Assembly: GCA_016125265.1 (NCBI GenBank)
Contig: WGMC01000026.1
Span: 51,524-115,523 of the forward strand
Source: Planctomycetaceae bacterium
GTDB taxonomy: Bacteria > Planctomycetota > UBA1135 > GCA-002686595
DNA: 64,000 bases
Direction: 5' to 3'
Of the stretch, positions 17,807-26,301 are shown piece after piece (positions within the stretch are counted from its first letter, which is position 1; each line of letters begins with the position of its first letter). The translations under genes were made by a program, and so were the position numbers. The notes beneath the pieces were generated by a model. The model was not told the origin of the DNA and made no database searches. It saw only the letters and a list, made by a program, of their open reading frames with translations.

Positions 17807-18598
17807 TCACCTTGGCGGGACGACGCCGGCGCGCGCGTCGACCGCGCCGACGACCGTGTCCTGGAACGTGCTCGCCATCAAGCGGGTGAACCGCGCCGCA
17901 AGCAGCTCCAGATCTCCCGCGTCCGCCGCCACGTCGCGGTGGATGGCGCCGCGGTCCCCCGCCGAGATCCATCGGCCCGGGCGGAAGTCCATCGCCCGGC
18001 AGCCGACCAGTCGCGCGGTTCCGGCGGGAATCGGGCCCGCGAGCGCGACGAACAAATGGGCCGCGCGGACGAAACTCTCCAGGTGGGCGGCCCAGAACGC
18101 GCGGTCGACGTCGTAGTCGAGACACGCGAGGGCCAACTCGGGAAACTTCAGGAACTCCGAGCTGTTGGGCGCGCCGAAGCGACTCAGGGGCTCCTGCAGA
18201 TCCGGATCCAGGTGGAACGTGCTGAGGTGCCCCAGCGCAAACGCCTCGATCGCCCACGCCATCAAACTCGAGCCACCTTGCAAGACGAGATGTTCGTCGT
18301 GTAGGGAGCGGAGCAGGTCCGAGACCCACGCCAGATTGCGGCCCTGCCGCGATACGAAGCCCCCGGCCGGGGCCCTGAAGTCCGGGACCAGGGACCTTCG
18401 CCCCAACGCGATGCGTGCCTCGAGCCGATTGAAGAGCAACTGGCTCGCCTCGTCCAGGCGCGCGGCGTCCGAGGCCGACACCAACCCGGGATGCACACGG
18501 ACGTCGAGGTCACAGAAGAACGCTCGCGAGCGTTGGTCGCAGAGCAACGCCCAACGTCGCTGCTCGAAGAGCGTCGCCAGGGTCGCGGATGGTGCCAT
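17807..18598 (-). CDS. Cassette A large protein, unrecognised family (263 aa)
   Basis: The last gene of cassette A starts 10 bases after the small gene. There is no signal peptide or membrane segment; the protein looks soluble and mainly helical. It is visibly related to the last protein of cassette B (62458-63765): both have HP...LxNRxEAxIxxGR in the first half and a KFPELALACL...FWAAHLESFVRAAH block matched by RYAALAIAAI...FWRSRLSTLVRAAH in B. I recognise no known domain. Position after a kinase suggests a substrate, partner or effector of the signalling module. Confidence 0.7.
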   Translation of the reverse strand: MAPSATLATLFEQRRWALLCDQRSRAFFCDLDVRVHPGLVSASDAARLDEASQLLFNRLEARIALGRRSLVPDFRAPAGGFVSRQGRNLAWVSDLLRSLHDEHLVLQGGSSLMAWAIEAFALGHLSTFHLDPDLQEPLSRFGAPNSSEFLKFPELALACLDYDVDRAFWAAHLESFVRAAHLFVALAGPIPAGTARLVGCRAMDFRPGRWISAGDRGAIHRDVAADAGDLELLAARFTRLMASTFQDTVVGAVDARAGVVPPR

Positions 18599-18608
18599 CG
18601 GCTGCACC

Positions 18609-18971
18609 TCAGCCGTCGAGTCGCACGCAGATGAAGTATTCGATGCCGTCGACGGTCGCCGAGTAAATGGTGCCCCGGACGTTGATGTCCGGGTCCCACT
18701 CGCCGTTGTTCTCGCTGCCGAACGCGTGGAACATGACCGGTTTCCAGTCGACGCTGACGCCGTACTCTTCCGCATCGACCTGCAAGGCCTTCATGTTGGC
18801 GGCCAGGTTCAGCTGCCCGAGGTCCGCACCCCGCTGGTCCGTGCGCACCCCAAACGTGGGCGCGGCGTCACCCAGCGCGGCGCAGTACTCAGCGAGCTCG
18901 GTCGGAATGGGGTTGGTGCTGCCCGGACCCGCGCTGGCGACCACGAGAATCGACTTGGTGACGGTTGTCAT
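18609..18971 (-). CDS. Cassette A small protein, unrecognised family (120 aa)
   Basis: Starts 45 bases after the kinase-FGE gene and ends 10 bases before the large gene. The protein shows LGQLNLAANMKALQ in the middle and ends GEWDPDINVRGTIYSATVDG then YFICVRL. The equivalent small protein of cassette B has LLMLAALSAKMG and ends GKWSDPTGGARALIHPLVDG then YYVGARL, so a G-x-W...R...I...VDG...Y...RL pattern is kept. No transmembrane segment or known domain is apparent. Probably a dedicated member of the kinase module. Confidence 0.7.
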   Translation of the reverse strand: MTTVTKSILVVASAGPGSTNPIPTELAEYCAALGDAAPTFGVRTDQRGADLGQLNLAANMKALQVDAEEYGVSVDWKPVMFHAFGSENNGEWDPDINVRGTIYSATVDGIEYFICVRLDG

Positions 18972-19016
18972 GTTGGGATGGTTGTTCCGTGGGGGCTGGG
19001 AGACTGCTGGACAGGT

Positions 19017-21215
19017 TCAGTGGATCGCGTCCAGCGCGAGGCGGAAGCCGATCTTGATGCGCGCGTAACCGCGCTCATGGCCAATGTGGGAAAAGTGGCG
19101 CAGGTCGTGGGGAATGCTGGATGCGTCCCAGGCGGATCCGAAGGCAATGCGCAGCGTGGGGCGCGGATCCCACCCTTGGTCGGTCGGATGGCAGAACATC
19201 GACTCGGTCCACTCAGACACGTTGCCGAACAGGTGGTGCGCTCCGCTCGGCGAGCGCCCGATCGCGCGGGAATCCACGGGCTCGACGGCTTCGAGGTAGA
19301 CAGGGACGGCCTGGAGCTGCGGGGCCGTCACCCTCGGATGGTTGCAGTTGGCGTGGGTTGCGACGAGCTCATCTGGGAACGGGAAGCGGCGACCCTCGCT
19401 GCCGCGGCCCTCCCAGGTCAACTCTGCCAGGGTTGGCAACCTCTTGCCAACCCACTCCGCGTAGGCCCGCGCGTCCATCCAACCGATGTTGACCACGGGC
19501 AGGTTGTCGTGCTCGGGGAAACTCAACTGCGACCAGTGGGCCGGCACCGGATACCCAGTGGCGCGCAAGAACTCGCCGTACTGGCGGTTGCTGACCTCGT
19601 AGATGTCGAGCCAGAAACTCGCCACGGGGATGCGCAATCCGTCGATCTGGCTCCACTCGCCCGGCCCGGGATCGGAGACGTACAGTTCGCCGCCCGGCAC
19701 TTGCACCATGTCCGCCGTGCGCGGACGCGGCGTCGGCACGGCAGCGCGCACGGGTTCGGTTTGGCCGGCCTCCAGGTCCCGCGTGTAACTCAAGACGCGC
19801 CCGTCCGTCAGCGTCACCAGCACCCGGTAGTACCCCGGGTCGAGTCCGCCATTGTGGAGGGGCAGGCGACCGAGCTGCACACGCGACCCGGTGGGCATGC
19901 CCGTACGCAGATCCAGGCGCTGCGCCGCGACGGAGCCGTCGGCCATGCGGCCTTCCGCGTCCTTCAGTTCCACCGAAACCCGCGCCAACGCCCGCGAACG
20001 CGCCTGCACTTCGGTCACGACGCGCCCCACGACCAAACCGAGGAGGAGCAGAACGGCCGCCCCCAGGGCCACACGATGCCGCCGCACCCAGTGGGCCGCG
20101 CGATCGCCGATCCCCGGCGGCCGCGCTTCGATGGCTTCGTGCCCCAAGAAGCGGCGCAGGTCCTCTGCAAACGCCTCGGCGGTCGGGTAGCGGGCGGGCG
20201 CGCGTTTGGCCATCGCCTTCAGGCAGATGGTTTCGAGGTCTCGCGGCGTCTTGGGGTTGAGGCGCCGCGGCGGCACTGCATCGCGGTCGCGGATCTGGAG
20301 GATGACCTCGAACTCCGTGCGGCCCCGGAAGGGCGTGTGCAGGGTGAGCAACTCGTAGAGGACCACGCCGAGTGAATACACGTCGGTGCGGTGATCGACG
20401 GGATCCGCTACGGCACGCGCCTGTTCGGGGCTCATGTAGTGCGGAGTGCCCTGGGTGTCCCCCGTCTTCGTGAGCCCGATCTCCGCGCGGTCGCGGCTGA
20501 TGCCGAAGTCGACGACCAGCGCGTGCCCGTCCGGTCGCAACAGGATGTTGGCCGGCTTCACGTCCCGGTGCACGACACCCCTGCTGTGGGCGTGGTGGAG
20601 CGCCTCGGCCACCTCCGCGCAGACCCGCGCGATGGAAGCGAAGTGGCCGGGTTCGTCCCCGCGAGGCAGGATCGCCGGCTTCGCGTCGGGCGCTCGGCCC
20701 GCCTTGTGGGCGTCGATTTCGGCCTGCAGGTCCTGGCCCTCGATGTACTCCATCGCGAACCAGTGCATCGGCCCCATCTGGCCGTCGTCGTACACGGGGA
20801 CGATCGAAGGATGGGAGAGCTTCGCCGCCGCGCGGGACTCGCGGTGGAAGCGCTCGACCTGCGTCGCACTCGTGCCGGGACCTTCGACCAGCACTTTGAT
20901 CGCGACGTCCCGCTCGAGTCCCGGCTGGCGCGCGAGGTACACGGCTCCCACACCGCCGTGGCCGATCTCGTGCAGGATTCGGAATTTGCCGAGCTGTGCC
21001 CCGTCGAGCCCCGGTTCGGCGGGCAGAATCTTGCCCTCGAGCGACAGGAAATCGTCGGGGGTGTTGCTGTGCAGCGTCAACAGCCGGAGCAACTCCGCGC
21101 GCAGAGCGGGATCGCCCGCGCACATGCGCTCGACGTAGGCCTCCCGCTCCTCCGGAGGCAGCTCGAGGGCGTGACCCAGCAGGTCGGCCAGTTTCTCGCT
21201 ATTGGGTTCGCTCAC
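19017..21215 (-). CDS. Membrane Ser/Thr kinase with C-terminal FGE-like domain, cassette A (732 aa)
   Basis: Kinase domain at about 75-350: IGHGGVG loop, VAIK Lys107, HRDVKPAN with Asp218, DFG Asp236, TPHYMSPEQA. A membrane helix follows near 382-400, then a small beta domain (LDPGYYRVLV, PEGA-like) and an FGE/sulfatase-modifying-factor domain from about 503 with MVQVPGGELYV, FWLDIYEVSNRQYGEFL and HHLFGNVSEWT. The catalytic cysteines of true FGE are not visible, so this C-type-lectin-like fold probably senses a ligand outside. GTG 21215 is chosen by alignment with its paralogue at 59888 and overlaps the sigma gene by 17 bases. Confidence 0.9.
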   Translation of the reverse strand: MSEPNSEKLADLLGHALELPPEEREAYVERMCAGDPALRAELLRLLTLHSNTPDDFLSLEGKILPAEPGLDGAQLGKFRILHEIGHGGVGAVYLARQPGLERDVAIKVLVEGPGTSATQVERFHRESRAAAKLSHPSIVPVYDDGQMGPMHWFAMEYIEGQDLQAEIDAHKAGRAPDAKPAILPRGDEPGHFASIARVCAEVAEALHHAHSRGVVHRDVKPANILLRPDGHALVVDFGISRDRAEIGLTKTGDTQGTPHYMSPEQARAVADPVDHRTDVYSLGVVLYELLTLHTPFRGRTEFEVILQIRDRDAVPPRRLNPKTPRDLETICLKAMAKRAPARYPTAEAFAEDLRRFLGHEAIEARPPGIGDRAAHWVRRHRVALGAAVLLLLGLVVGRVVTEVQARSRALARVSVELKDAEGRMADGSVAAQRLDLRTGMPTGSRVQLGRLPLHNGGLDPGYYRVLVTLTDGRVLSYTRDLEAGQTEPVRAAVPTPRPRTADMVQVPGGELYVSDPGPGEWSQIDGLRIPVASFWLDIYEVSNRQYGEFLRATGYPVPAHWSQLSFPEHDNLPVVNIGWMDARAYAEWVGKRLPTLAELTWEGRGSEGRRFPFPDELVATHANCNHPRVTAPQLQAVPVYLEAVEPVDSRAIGRSPSGAHHLFGNVSEWTESMFCHPTDQGWDPRPTLRIAFGSAWDASSIPHDLRHFSHIGHERGYARIKIGFRLALDAIH

Positions 21216-21798
21216 GTTCCATGTAGTCTCGGAGGAGGACACGGGCCGACTTCCAGTCGCGGAACACTTGGCGCTCCGAGCGCCCCGTCAGCGTCGCGAT
21301 CTCCGCGAATTCGTGGCCGCCGAACACGTGCAACTCGACGATCTCGGCGCCGCGCGCAAAACTGCTGCGCAGGCGCTCGTACGCGATGTTCATGGCCAAC
21401 ATGTCGCCGGTGACCTCCTGGTAGACCACGAGCAGTCGGTCCACCTCCACCCGTTCCTCGGGATCGCGCTCGCCGGTTTGGCTTCGGCGCTGGTAGTCCA
21501 CCAGCACGTGTCGCATCGTCGCCGCAGCCGCCCGCAGGAAGTGTCGCTCGTCCTTCCACGTATTGGAGCCCGAGCGCAGCAGCCGCAAACAGGCCTCGTT
21601 CAACAGCGCAGTGGGGCGAAGGGTGTGGTGCGGACGCTGGCGCCGCATGAAACGTCGGGCGATGGCGCGCAACTCGGGGTAGTGCAGGTTGTAGAGGCCG
21701 TCGATCGCCTCCCGCTCGCCGCGCCGTGCGCGCTCCAGCAACGACTCCAGAGCCTCGGGCGATTCGGGCGGTCGCGACTGGATCGGGGGGGGCTGCAT
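21199..21798 (-). CDS. ECF sigma factor, TIGR02999-like, cassette A (199 aa)
   Basis: Region 2 shows ELRAIARRFMRRQRPHHTL, LRPTALLNEACLRLL and FLRAAAATMRHVLVDYQRR. Region 4 shows IVELHVFGGHEFAEIATLTG then a helix-turn-helix RSERQVFRDWKSAR. ATG 21798 is chosen as the start because it gives normal spacing before region 2; an upstream ATG at 21918 adds a non-conserved, low-complexity leader. The 3' end overlaps the kinase gene. It presumably directs transcription of genes controlled by that kinase. Confidence 0.88.
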   Translation of the reverse strand: MQPPPIQSRPPESPEALESLLERARRGEREAIDGLYNLHYPELRAIARRFMRRQRPHHTLRPTALLNEACLRLLRSGSNTWKDERHFLRAAAATMRHVLVDYQRRSQTGERDPEERVEVDRLLVVYQEVTGDMLAMNIAYERLRSSFARGAEIVELHVFGGHEFAEIATLTGRSERQVFRDWKSARVLLRDYMERERTQ

Positions 21799-22139
21799 GA
21801 AGGAGCGGGCGCGAGGGGGTAACCCGCAGAGCCAGGATACCCGTTGGCGCCAGATGGGACCGGGTCGGACGGAGTCGGAGGAATCCGCGACGCGGAGACC
21901 CGGCAAGAACGCAGTCACCCCTCAAAAACGCAAGAGGGCCCGTCCAACTGCCAAGATTTCCGAAGAAATCTTTCCGGACCCGAATGGGGCCGCCCCGACG
22001 AGCGCGCGGGTGCCCTCGGGGCGGTCGCCGCCGGTGCTCCCACTCCAGCGACGAACTTCAGCGACGAATCGCGCGCCGGCGCCGCCGGGCGCCCCAACTC
22101 CGCCTCCCACCCCGCGGCGGAGCGCCCGTTCCCCTCGGC
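21799..22139. other. Gap upstream of cassette A
   Basis: A 341-base non-coding stretch between the katE stop and the cassette A sigma gene. It contains a perfect AT-rich palindrome at 21953-21972 and a possible -10 box TATCCT on the minus strand at 21834-21839, about 35 bases before the sigma start. Nothing else is apparent. Confidence 0.5.
21953..21972. promoter_or_regulatory. AT-rich perfect palindrome (operator or terminator candidate)
   Basis: Arms AAGATTTC and GAAATCTT flank a CGAA loop. It stands out in a GC-rich background and lies between katE's end and the sigma gene, so it could bind a regulator or end katE transcription; there is no clear T-run on the minus strand. Confidence 0.4.
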
Positions 22140-24362
22140 TCACTTCAAGGGGCGCTCCCAGTGGCGGTGGGCCCGGATGGATTCCACGAAGGCGTCGGAC
22201 AGGCTCGCGACGCCCGACGCGGCCGATGTAACCACGCCGGCGTTCGACTTCGCGGTCGAGTCCCCCTTGTCGCCCATCAGGGCCGACGGGATGCCAGCCG
22301 CGGACAGAAGTCCCACACCCTCGCCGAAGGCGGCGATTGGCTTGTGGTGACGGAAGGCGTCGGCCACGAACGTCACCGCGGCGTCGATGCCGTCGAGGGC
22401 ACGCACGCTGCGGGCCCCGCCCGGCACCAGCACCGCGTCGAAGAGCACCGATTTCGCCGTCAGGAACGAGTGTTGGATCTCGACGGTGGAGCCGTCCGTG
22501 GCCTCCCGCTGCCCGAGCTCCGTGGAGACGAACTCGACCACCGCGCCCTGGGCCTCGAGTGCGTCGACCACGGTCGCCAACTCACTCCCCGCGAACCCGT
22601 CGGCGACCAGCACCGCGATGCGGCGAGTGCGGATCGAATCGCCGCCCAGATTGGCTTGGCTCAGCGCCGGGGAACTCGTGAACACCTTGCCGCGGTAGGA
22701 CGCGCCCGCGACACCTTCCTTGTTCGTACGCCCGCCGCCCGCGGTGTCGGCGCGTCCCTCCAACTCGTCCCAATCCAACCCGACGGCGGAAGCCACCAGG
22801 CGCGCGAGTTCCCCGTCCACGGGCTTCAGGTTGGAGAGGACGACCCGCTCGCGGATCTCCCTGCGCATCACCTTGCCCAGTTCGAAACGAAGCGCGTCGA
22901 CCACGTGGTCCCGTTCGAACTTCGCCAGGCTGTTGTAGAAGAGCCGAGCCTGGCTGAAGTGGTCCGCGAAGGTGGGGCTGCGTTCCCGGTTGATCTGGCC
23001 CTCGACGGGCTGGGGGGTCGGCACATAACCGGCGTCCGCGGGCGACAGTTCCGGTTGCCCTCCGCCGATCGAGTTCGGATGGTAGTTCGCCTTCCCGGTG
23101 GGGATCCGCTGCTGCGAAAAACCGTCCTGCTGGTGGTTGTGCACGGGGAACCGCGGACGATTGATGGGAAGCTGGTTGAAGTTGGGGCCCCCGAGGCGCG
23201 TCAACTGGGTATCCACGTAGGAGAAGAGCCGTGCCTGCATCATCGGATCGTTCGAGAAGTCGATTCCGGGCACGATGTTGCCGACGCAGAAGGCGACCTG
23301 CTCCACCTCGGCGAAGTGGTTGTCGGGATTGCGATCCAGGGTCATCTTCCCGACCCGATGCACCGGCACGATTTCCTCAGGCAGCAGCTTGGTGGCGTCG
23401 AGCAAGTCGAAGCCGAAGGCCAACTCGTCCTCCTCGTCGATGATCTGGAGGCCCAGCTCCCATTCGGGGAACTCGCCGCTATCGATGGCGTCCCAAAGGT
23501 CGCGGCGGTGGAAGTCGGGATCCGCGCCCATGATCGCCTGGGACTCGTCCCAAACCAGCGAATGCACGCCGAGAAGAGGCTTCCAGTGGAACTTGACCAG
23601 CTTCCGCTCCCCCTTCGCGTTGACCAGGCGGAAGGTGTGCACACCAAACCCCTCCATCATCCGATAGCTGCGCGGGATCGCGCGGTCGGACATCGCCCAC
23701 ATCACCATGTGTGTGGTTTCGGGTTGCAGTGAAATGAAGTCCCAGAAGCTGTCGTGGGCCGATGCGCCTTGGGGTATGTCGCGATCGGGCTCCGGTTTGA
23801 CGGCGTGGATCAGATCCGGAAACTTGATGCCGTCCTGGATGAAGAAAACCGGGATGTTGTTGCCGACGAGATCGAAGTTGCCCTCCTCGGTGTAGAACTT
23901 CGTCGCGAAGCCGCGCACGTCCCGCACCGTGTCCGCCGAGCCACGCGACCCGGCCACGGTCGAGAAGCGCACGAAAACGGGTGTGCTGCGCGTCGTATCC
24001 GTGAGGAACGCGGCACTGGTGAACTCCGCTAGGGTGTCGTCGTAGGCGATGAAGTGCCCGTGCGCTCCCGTGCCCCGGGCGTGCACCACCCGTTCGGGAA
24101 TCCGTTCGTGGTCGAAGCGGGTCAGCTTCTCGCGCAGGTGGTGGTCCTGCAGCAGGGACGGCCCACGCGGCCCCGCCTTCTGCGAATCGTCGGTGTGGGT
24201 GATCCCAACTCCCTGGTCCGTGGTCATGTGGGTGCCCTCGGGACGTTCGCGGAACATCTCCAGGGCTTCGTTCTTGGAGGGCACGGTCTTCTTGGAGGAC
24301 ACAGCGTTCTTGGAGGACACAGCGCCCTTGGTGGGCTTCTTCGAGTTCTTGGGGTTGGCCAT
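22140..24362 (-). CDS. katE: Large-subunit catalase with DJ-1/PfpI-like C-terminal domain (KatE/HPII type, 740 aa)
   Basis: Catalase decomposing hydrogen peroxide. The distal His lies in RVVHARGTGAHGHF, the distal Asn in FDLVGNNIPVFFIQDG, and the proximal heme Tyr in ARLFSYVDTQLTRLGG. The total length and a C-terminal flavodoxin/DJ-1-like domain (RRIAVLVADGFAGSELATVV, DAVLVPGGARSV) define the clade 2 large catalases. ATG 24362 begins MANPKNSKK; the next 25 residues are a low-complexity Ser/Lys leader built from near-repeated SSKN-type units, which may be variable. It appears monocistronic. Confidence 0.95.
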   Translation of the reverse strand: MANPKNSKKPTKGAVSSKNAVSSKKTVPSKNEALEMFRERPEGTHMTTDQGVGITHTDDSQKAGPRGPSLLQDHHLREKLTRFDHERIPERVVHARGTGAHGHFIAYDDTLAEFTSAAFLTDTTRSTPVFVRFSTVAGSRGSADTVRDVRGFATKFYTEEGNFDLVGNNIPVFFIQDGIKFPDLIHAVKPEPDRDIPQGASAHDSFWDFISLQPETTHMVMWAMSDRAIPRSYRMMEGFGVHTFRLVNAKGERKLVKFHWKPLLGVHSLVWDESQAIMGADPDFHRRDLWDAIDSGEFPEWELGLQIIDEEDELAFGFDLLDATKLLPEEIVPVHRVGKMTLDRNPDNHFAEVEQVAFCVGNIVPGIDFSNDPMMQARLFSYVDTQLTRLGGPNFNQLPINRPRFPVHNHQQDGFSQQRIPTGKANYHPNSIGGGQPELSPADAGYVPTPQPVEGQINRERSPTFADHFSQARLFYNSLAKFERDHVVDALRFELGKVMRREIRERVVLSNLKPVDGELARLVASAVGLDWDELEGRADTAGGGRTNKEGVAGASYRGKVFTSSPALSQANLGGDSIRTRRIAVLVADGFAGSELATVVDALEAQGAVVEFVSTELGQREATDGSTVEIQHSFLTAKSVLFDAVLVPGGARSVRALDGIDAAVTFVADAFRHHKPIAAFGEGVGLLSAAGIPSALMGDKGDSTAKSNAGVVTSAASGVASLSDAFVESIRAHRHWERPLK

Positions 24363-24593
24363 CGGAGGTGTGGGAAACGGGATCGGGACCAGGCGGAAAC
24401 GGCGCGGGCGGACCGACGCTCTCACCGCGCGAAGGCGCCTAGCGGCGCGCCCTCCGGCCGCAATCGCGCCAGCACCTGACCCAGCGCCCCCATTGCAAGC
24501 ACCGTGCCGCCACGAATAGCCCCCCTCCCACACACGGCGCCTGCGACTCCCTGGGAACCGACGCGCCACGCCCACGCTTTTGCAGAACTTGCA

Positions 24594-24627
24594 GCGCCCG
24601 CGCGCGATCACCGGGCAGCGCGGGCGC
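24594..24627 (-). terminator. Stem-loop at the end of the lipoprotein cluster
   Basis: Perfect 10-bp arms (GCGCCCGCGC at 24594-24603 and its complement at 24618-24627) around a 14-base loop, touching the stop codon of the gene ending at 24627. There is no clear T-run, so this is a terminator candidate only. Confidence 0.5.
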
Positions 24628-25322
24628 TACTGCTGCCGCGACGCGGGCGGCAGCAGCACGATGGCGTCGTTCGTACTGCCGGGCATGTGCGTGGGTTTCT
24701 GGTCGTTGATCAGGATCTGCCAAACTTCGACGTTGATCTGGCCGCGCGAAGGCGCACATCCCAGAGCAACAGCCAGTCCGTCGTCGCGGTACACGTAGGA
24801 GTGGAGATCGGGTCGTATGGGGGCGTTGCGGGGGAAAGGACCGTACTGCCGATCGTCCGTGCCACCGTTCTCGAGCCACTGAAGCGCGGTCTCGATGCTG
24901 TCGACCTCGATGGCACTCTCCGCGACCACTCCGCGGGTCACCCCGCCATGAGACGGCCAATGGTGCCCAGGTCCCGGCCAGTAGGCGCCGGTCTGGCGCC
25001 CCCAAGGTTCGAGCCGCGGCCACAGGTACACAGACCGCGTGCCCCCGTCCCACGTAAAGTGGCGCAGACCGTCCGCACCGGCGCGGATCTCGATCTCGAA
25101 GTCCGGCAGGCGGACGACGAGCCCACTGCCATCGTCCAAGACACCCCCGTCGAGCCCCTCGCTCGGTTCCCCCGATGGCCAACGGGAAAGGTCCGTGGGG
25201 CCGCACGCAGGGCCGATGGCCGCCGCGACCGCGAGCAGCGCGGCGACGACGCATCTCCTGCCACGCCACGAGCTGCGGACATGTGGAGTCCTGCGCCTAA
25301 GCCGAAGGACCTCGCCTGTCAC
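24627..25322 (-). CDS. Predicted lipoprotein, unknown function (231 aa)
   Basis: GTG 25322 is chosen because it overlaps the upstream stop (GTGA) and is the only start giving an export signal: an Arg-rich leader, then CVVAALLAVAAAIGPAC. The mature protein has FEIEIRAGADGLRHFTWDGG, several Trp/Tyr-rich loops, and a late VEVWQILINDQ segment. No known domain. It is the third of three consecutive export-signal genes on this strand. Confidence 0.55.
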   Translation of the reverse strand: MTGEVLRLRRRTPHVRSSWRGRRCVVAALLAVAAAIGPACGPTDLSRWPSGEPSEGLDGGVLDDGSGLVVRLPDFEIEIRAGADGLRHFTWDGGTRSVYLWPRLEPWGRQTGAYWPGPGHHWPSHGGVTRGVVAESAIEVDSIETALQWLENGGTDDRQYGPFPRNAPIRPDLHSYVYRDDGLAVALGCAPSRGQINVEVWQILINDQKPTHMPGSTNDAIVLLPPASRQQ

Positions 25323-26101
25323 CTCGCCTCCTCCCAGATCGACTCCATCGCCATACGCCACACCTGGATGTACGCGGCACGTTGGCTGTAGGAGGACGTG
25401 TCCGTCGAAAGAGCGGACGTCCTCCAGAAGATGTTGGCGCCCGTCTTCACAATGCTGTTCTCGACCCCGCGCCGAACTGCAAGGACCACGTCGGCGGCGC
25501 TCGGGTTCATCGTTTGGTGCGACCGGCCGTGTCGCCAGAACAGGGTGAGGCCGATGGAGGCATGCGCGATGAACGCTTGTGCGAGGGATGGATCGACCTC
25601 GCGGTATTCGAGTCTCACGCCCTCCAAGAGCAGCTTCTGCCCAGCGGCCGAGTCGAGTTCGTGGATGCGGCGCTGGAACATCGGATGCAGAGCGGGGACC
25701 CATGCGCGGGGCGCAAACGCCAGCGTCCCGTCGGCCCGAATGGCCCAGAAAACGGCGGGCTCTGCATTCCACCCCCACGGCGGCGTCAGGGCCGCGAACG
25801 CCGACGCGGGTTCGTCCGTTCTGGGGTGAAGCGGTGCGGCGAGCCGCGGCATGCGGAACTGCTTGTCGACGTCGACGCTGGCGGAGGTCTCCTCTACGCC
25901 CCGCTCGCGATCGCCCCGCGCGGACGGGGCCGAGCGCTCCGCCAACCGGTCGGCGGCGCAACCCGTCGCCAAGGCGACCGCCAGCACTAGCAAAACGGCA
26001 GAACCTCGAATCCTGGGTTGGATCCGGGGGTCGATGTGTGCGAACGAACTCCGCGCCTCCCCAACGGGTCGAACTCGGGTGGATTTCGGGCGATCTACCA
26101 T
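25319..26101 (-). CDS. Predicted lipoprotein, unknown function (260 aa)
   Basis: After an unusually long charged leader of about 33 residues a lipoprotein signal appears: GSAVLLVLAVALATGCAAD. ATG 26101 is the only clear start; a later unannotated start is possible because the leader is long. The mature part contains LTPPWGWNAEPAVFWAIRADG and a helical C-terminal half with FWRHGRSHQTMNPSAADVVL. No family recognised. Its stop overlaps the GTG of the next lipoprotein gene, so both are co-translated. Confidence 0.55.
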   Translation of the reverse strand: MVDRPKSTRVRPVGEARSSFAHIDPRIQPRIRGSAVLLVLAVALATGCAADRLAERSAPSARGDRERGVEETSASVDVDKQFRMPRLAAPLHPRTDEPASAFAALTPPWGWNAEPAVFWAIRADGTLAFAPRAWVPALHPMFQRRIHELDSAAGQKLLLEGVRLEYREVDPSLAQAFIAHASIGLTLFWRHGRSHQTMNPSAADVVLAVRRGVENSIVKTGANIFWRTSALSTDTSSYSQRAAYIQVWRMAMESIWEEAR

Positions 26102-26301
26102 GGTCGATGCGGCTCCTGAACCGGGTGCAGTCACATCGCAACCCGGGGCCGACATTACCACAGGAACACGGCATCGCGGGGCGAACGCACTCGCGGGCTT
26201 GGCCAGCCCCCACTGTCCGTGAACGCCGTGCGCTTCGCAAAGTTGCCGACCCACGGGTCGGTGAGGCTTTGGGCCTGCGCCAAACCTCGTCGCGGCGGAT
26301 C

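Noticed and set aside
19017..21215. True formylglycine-generating enzyme activity
   Set aside because: The fold landmarks are there but the catalytic cysteines are not seen, and the neighbouring sulfatase-like protein also lacks the substrate cysteine.
19017..21215. Diversity-generating retroelement target
   Set aside because: FGE/lectin-type domains can be such targets, but no reverse transcriptase or template repeat was found in the window.
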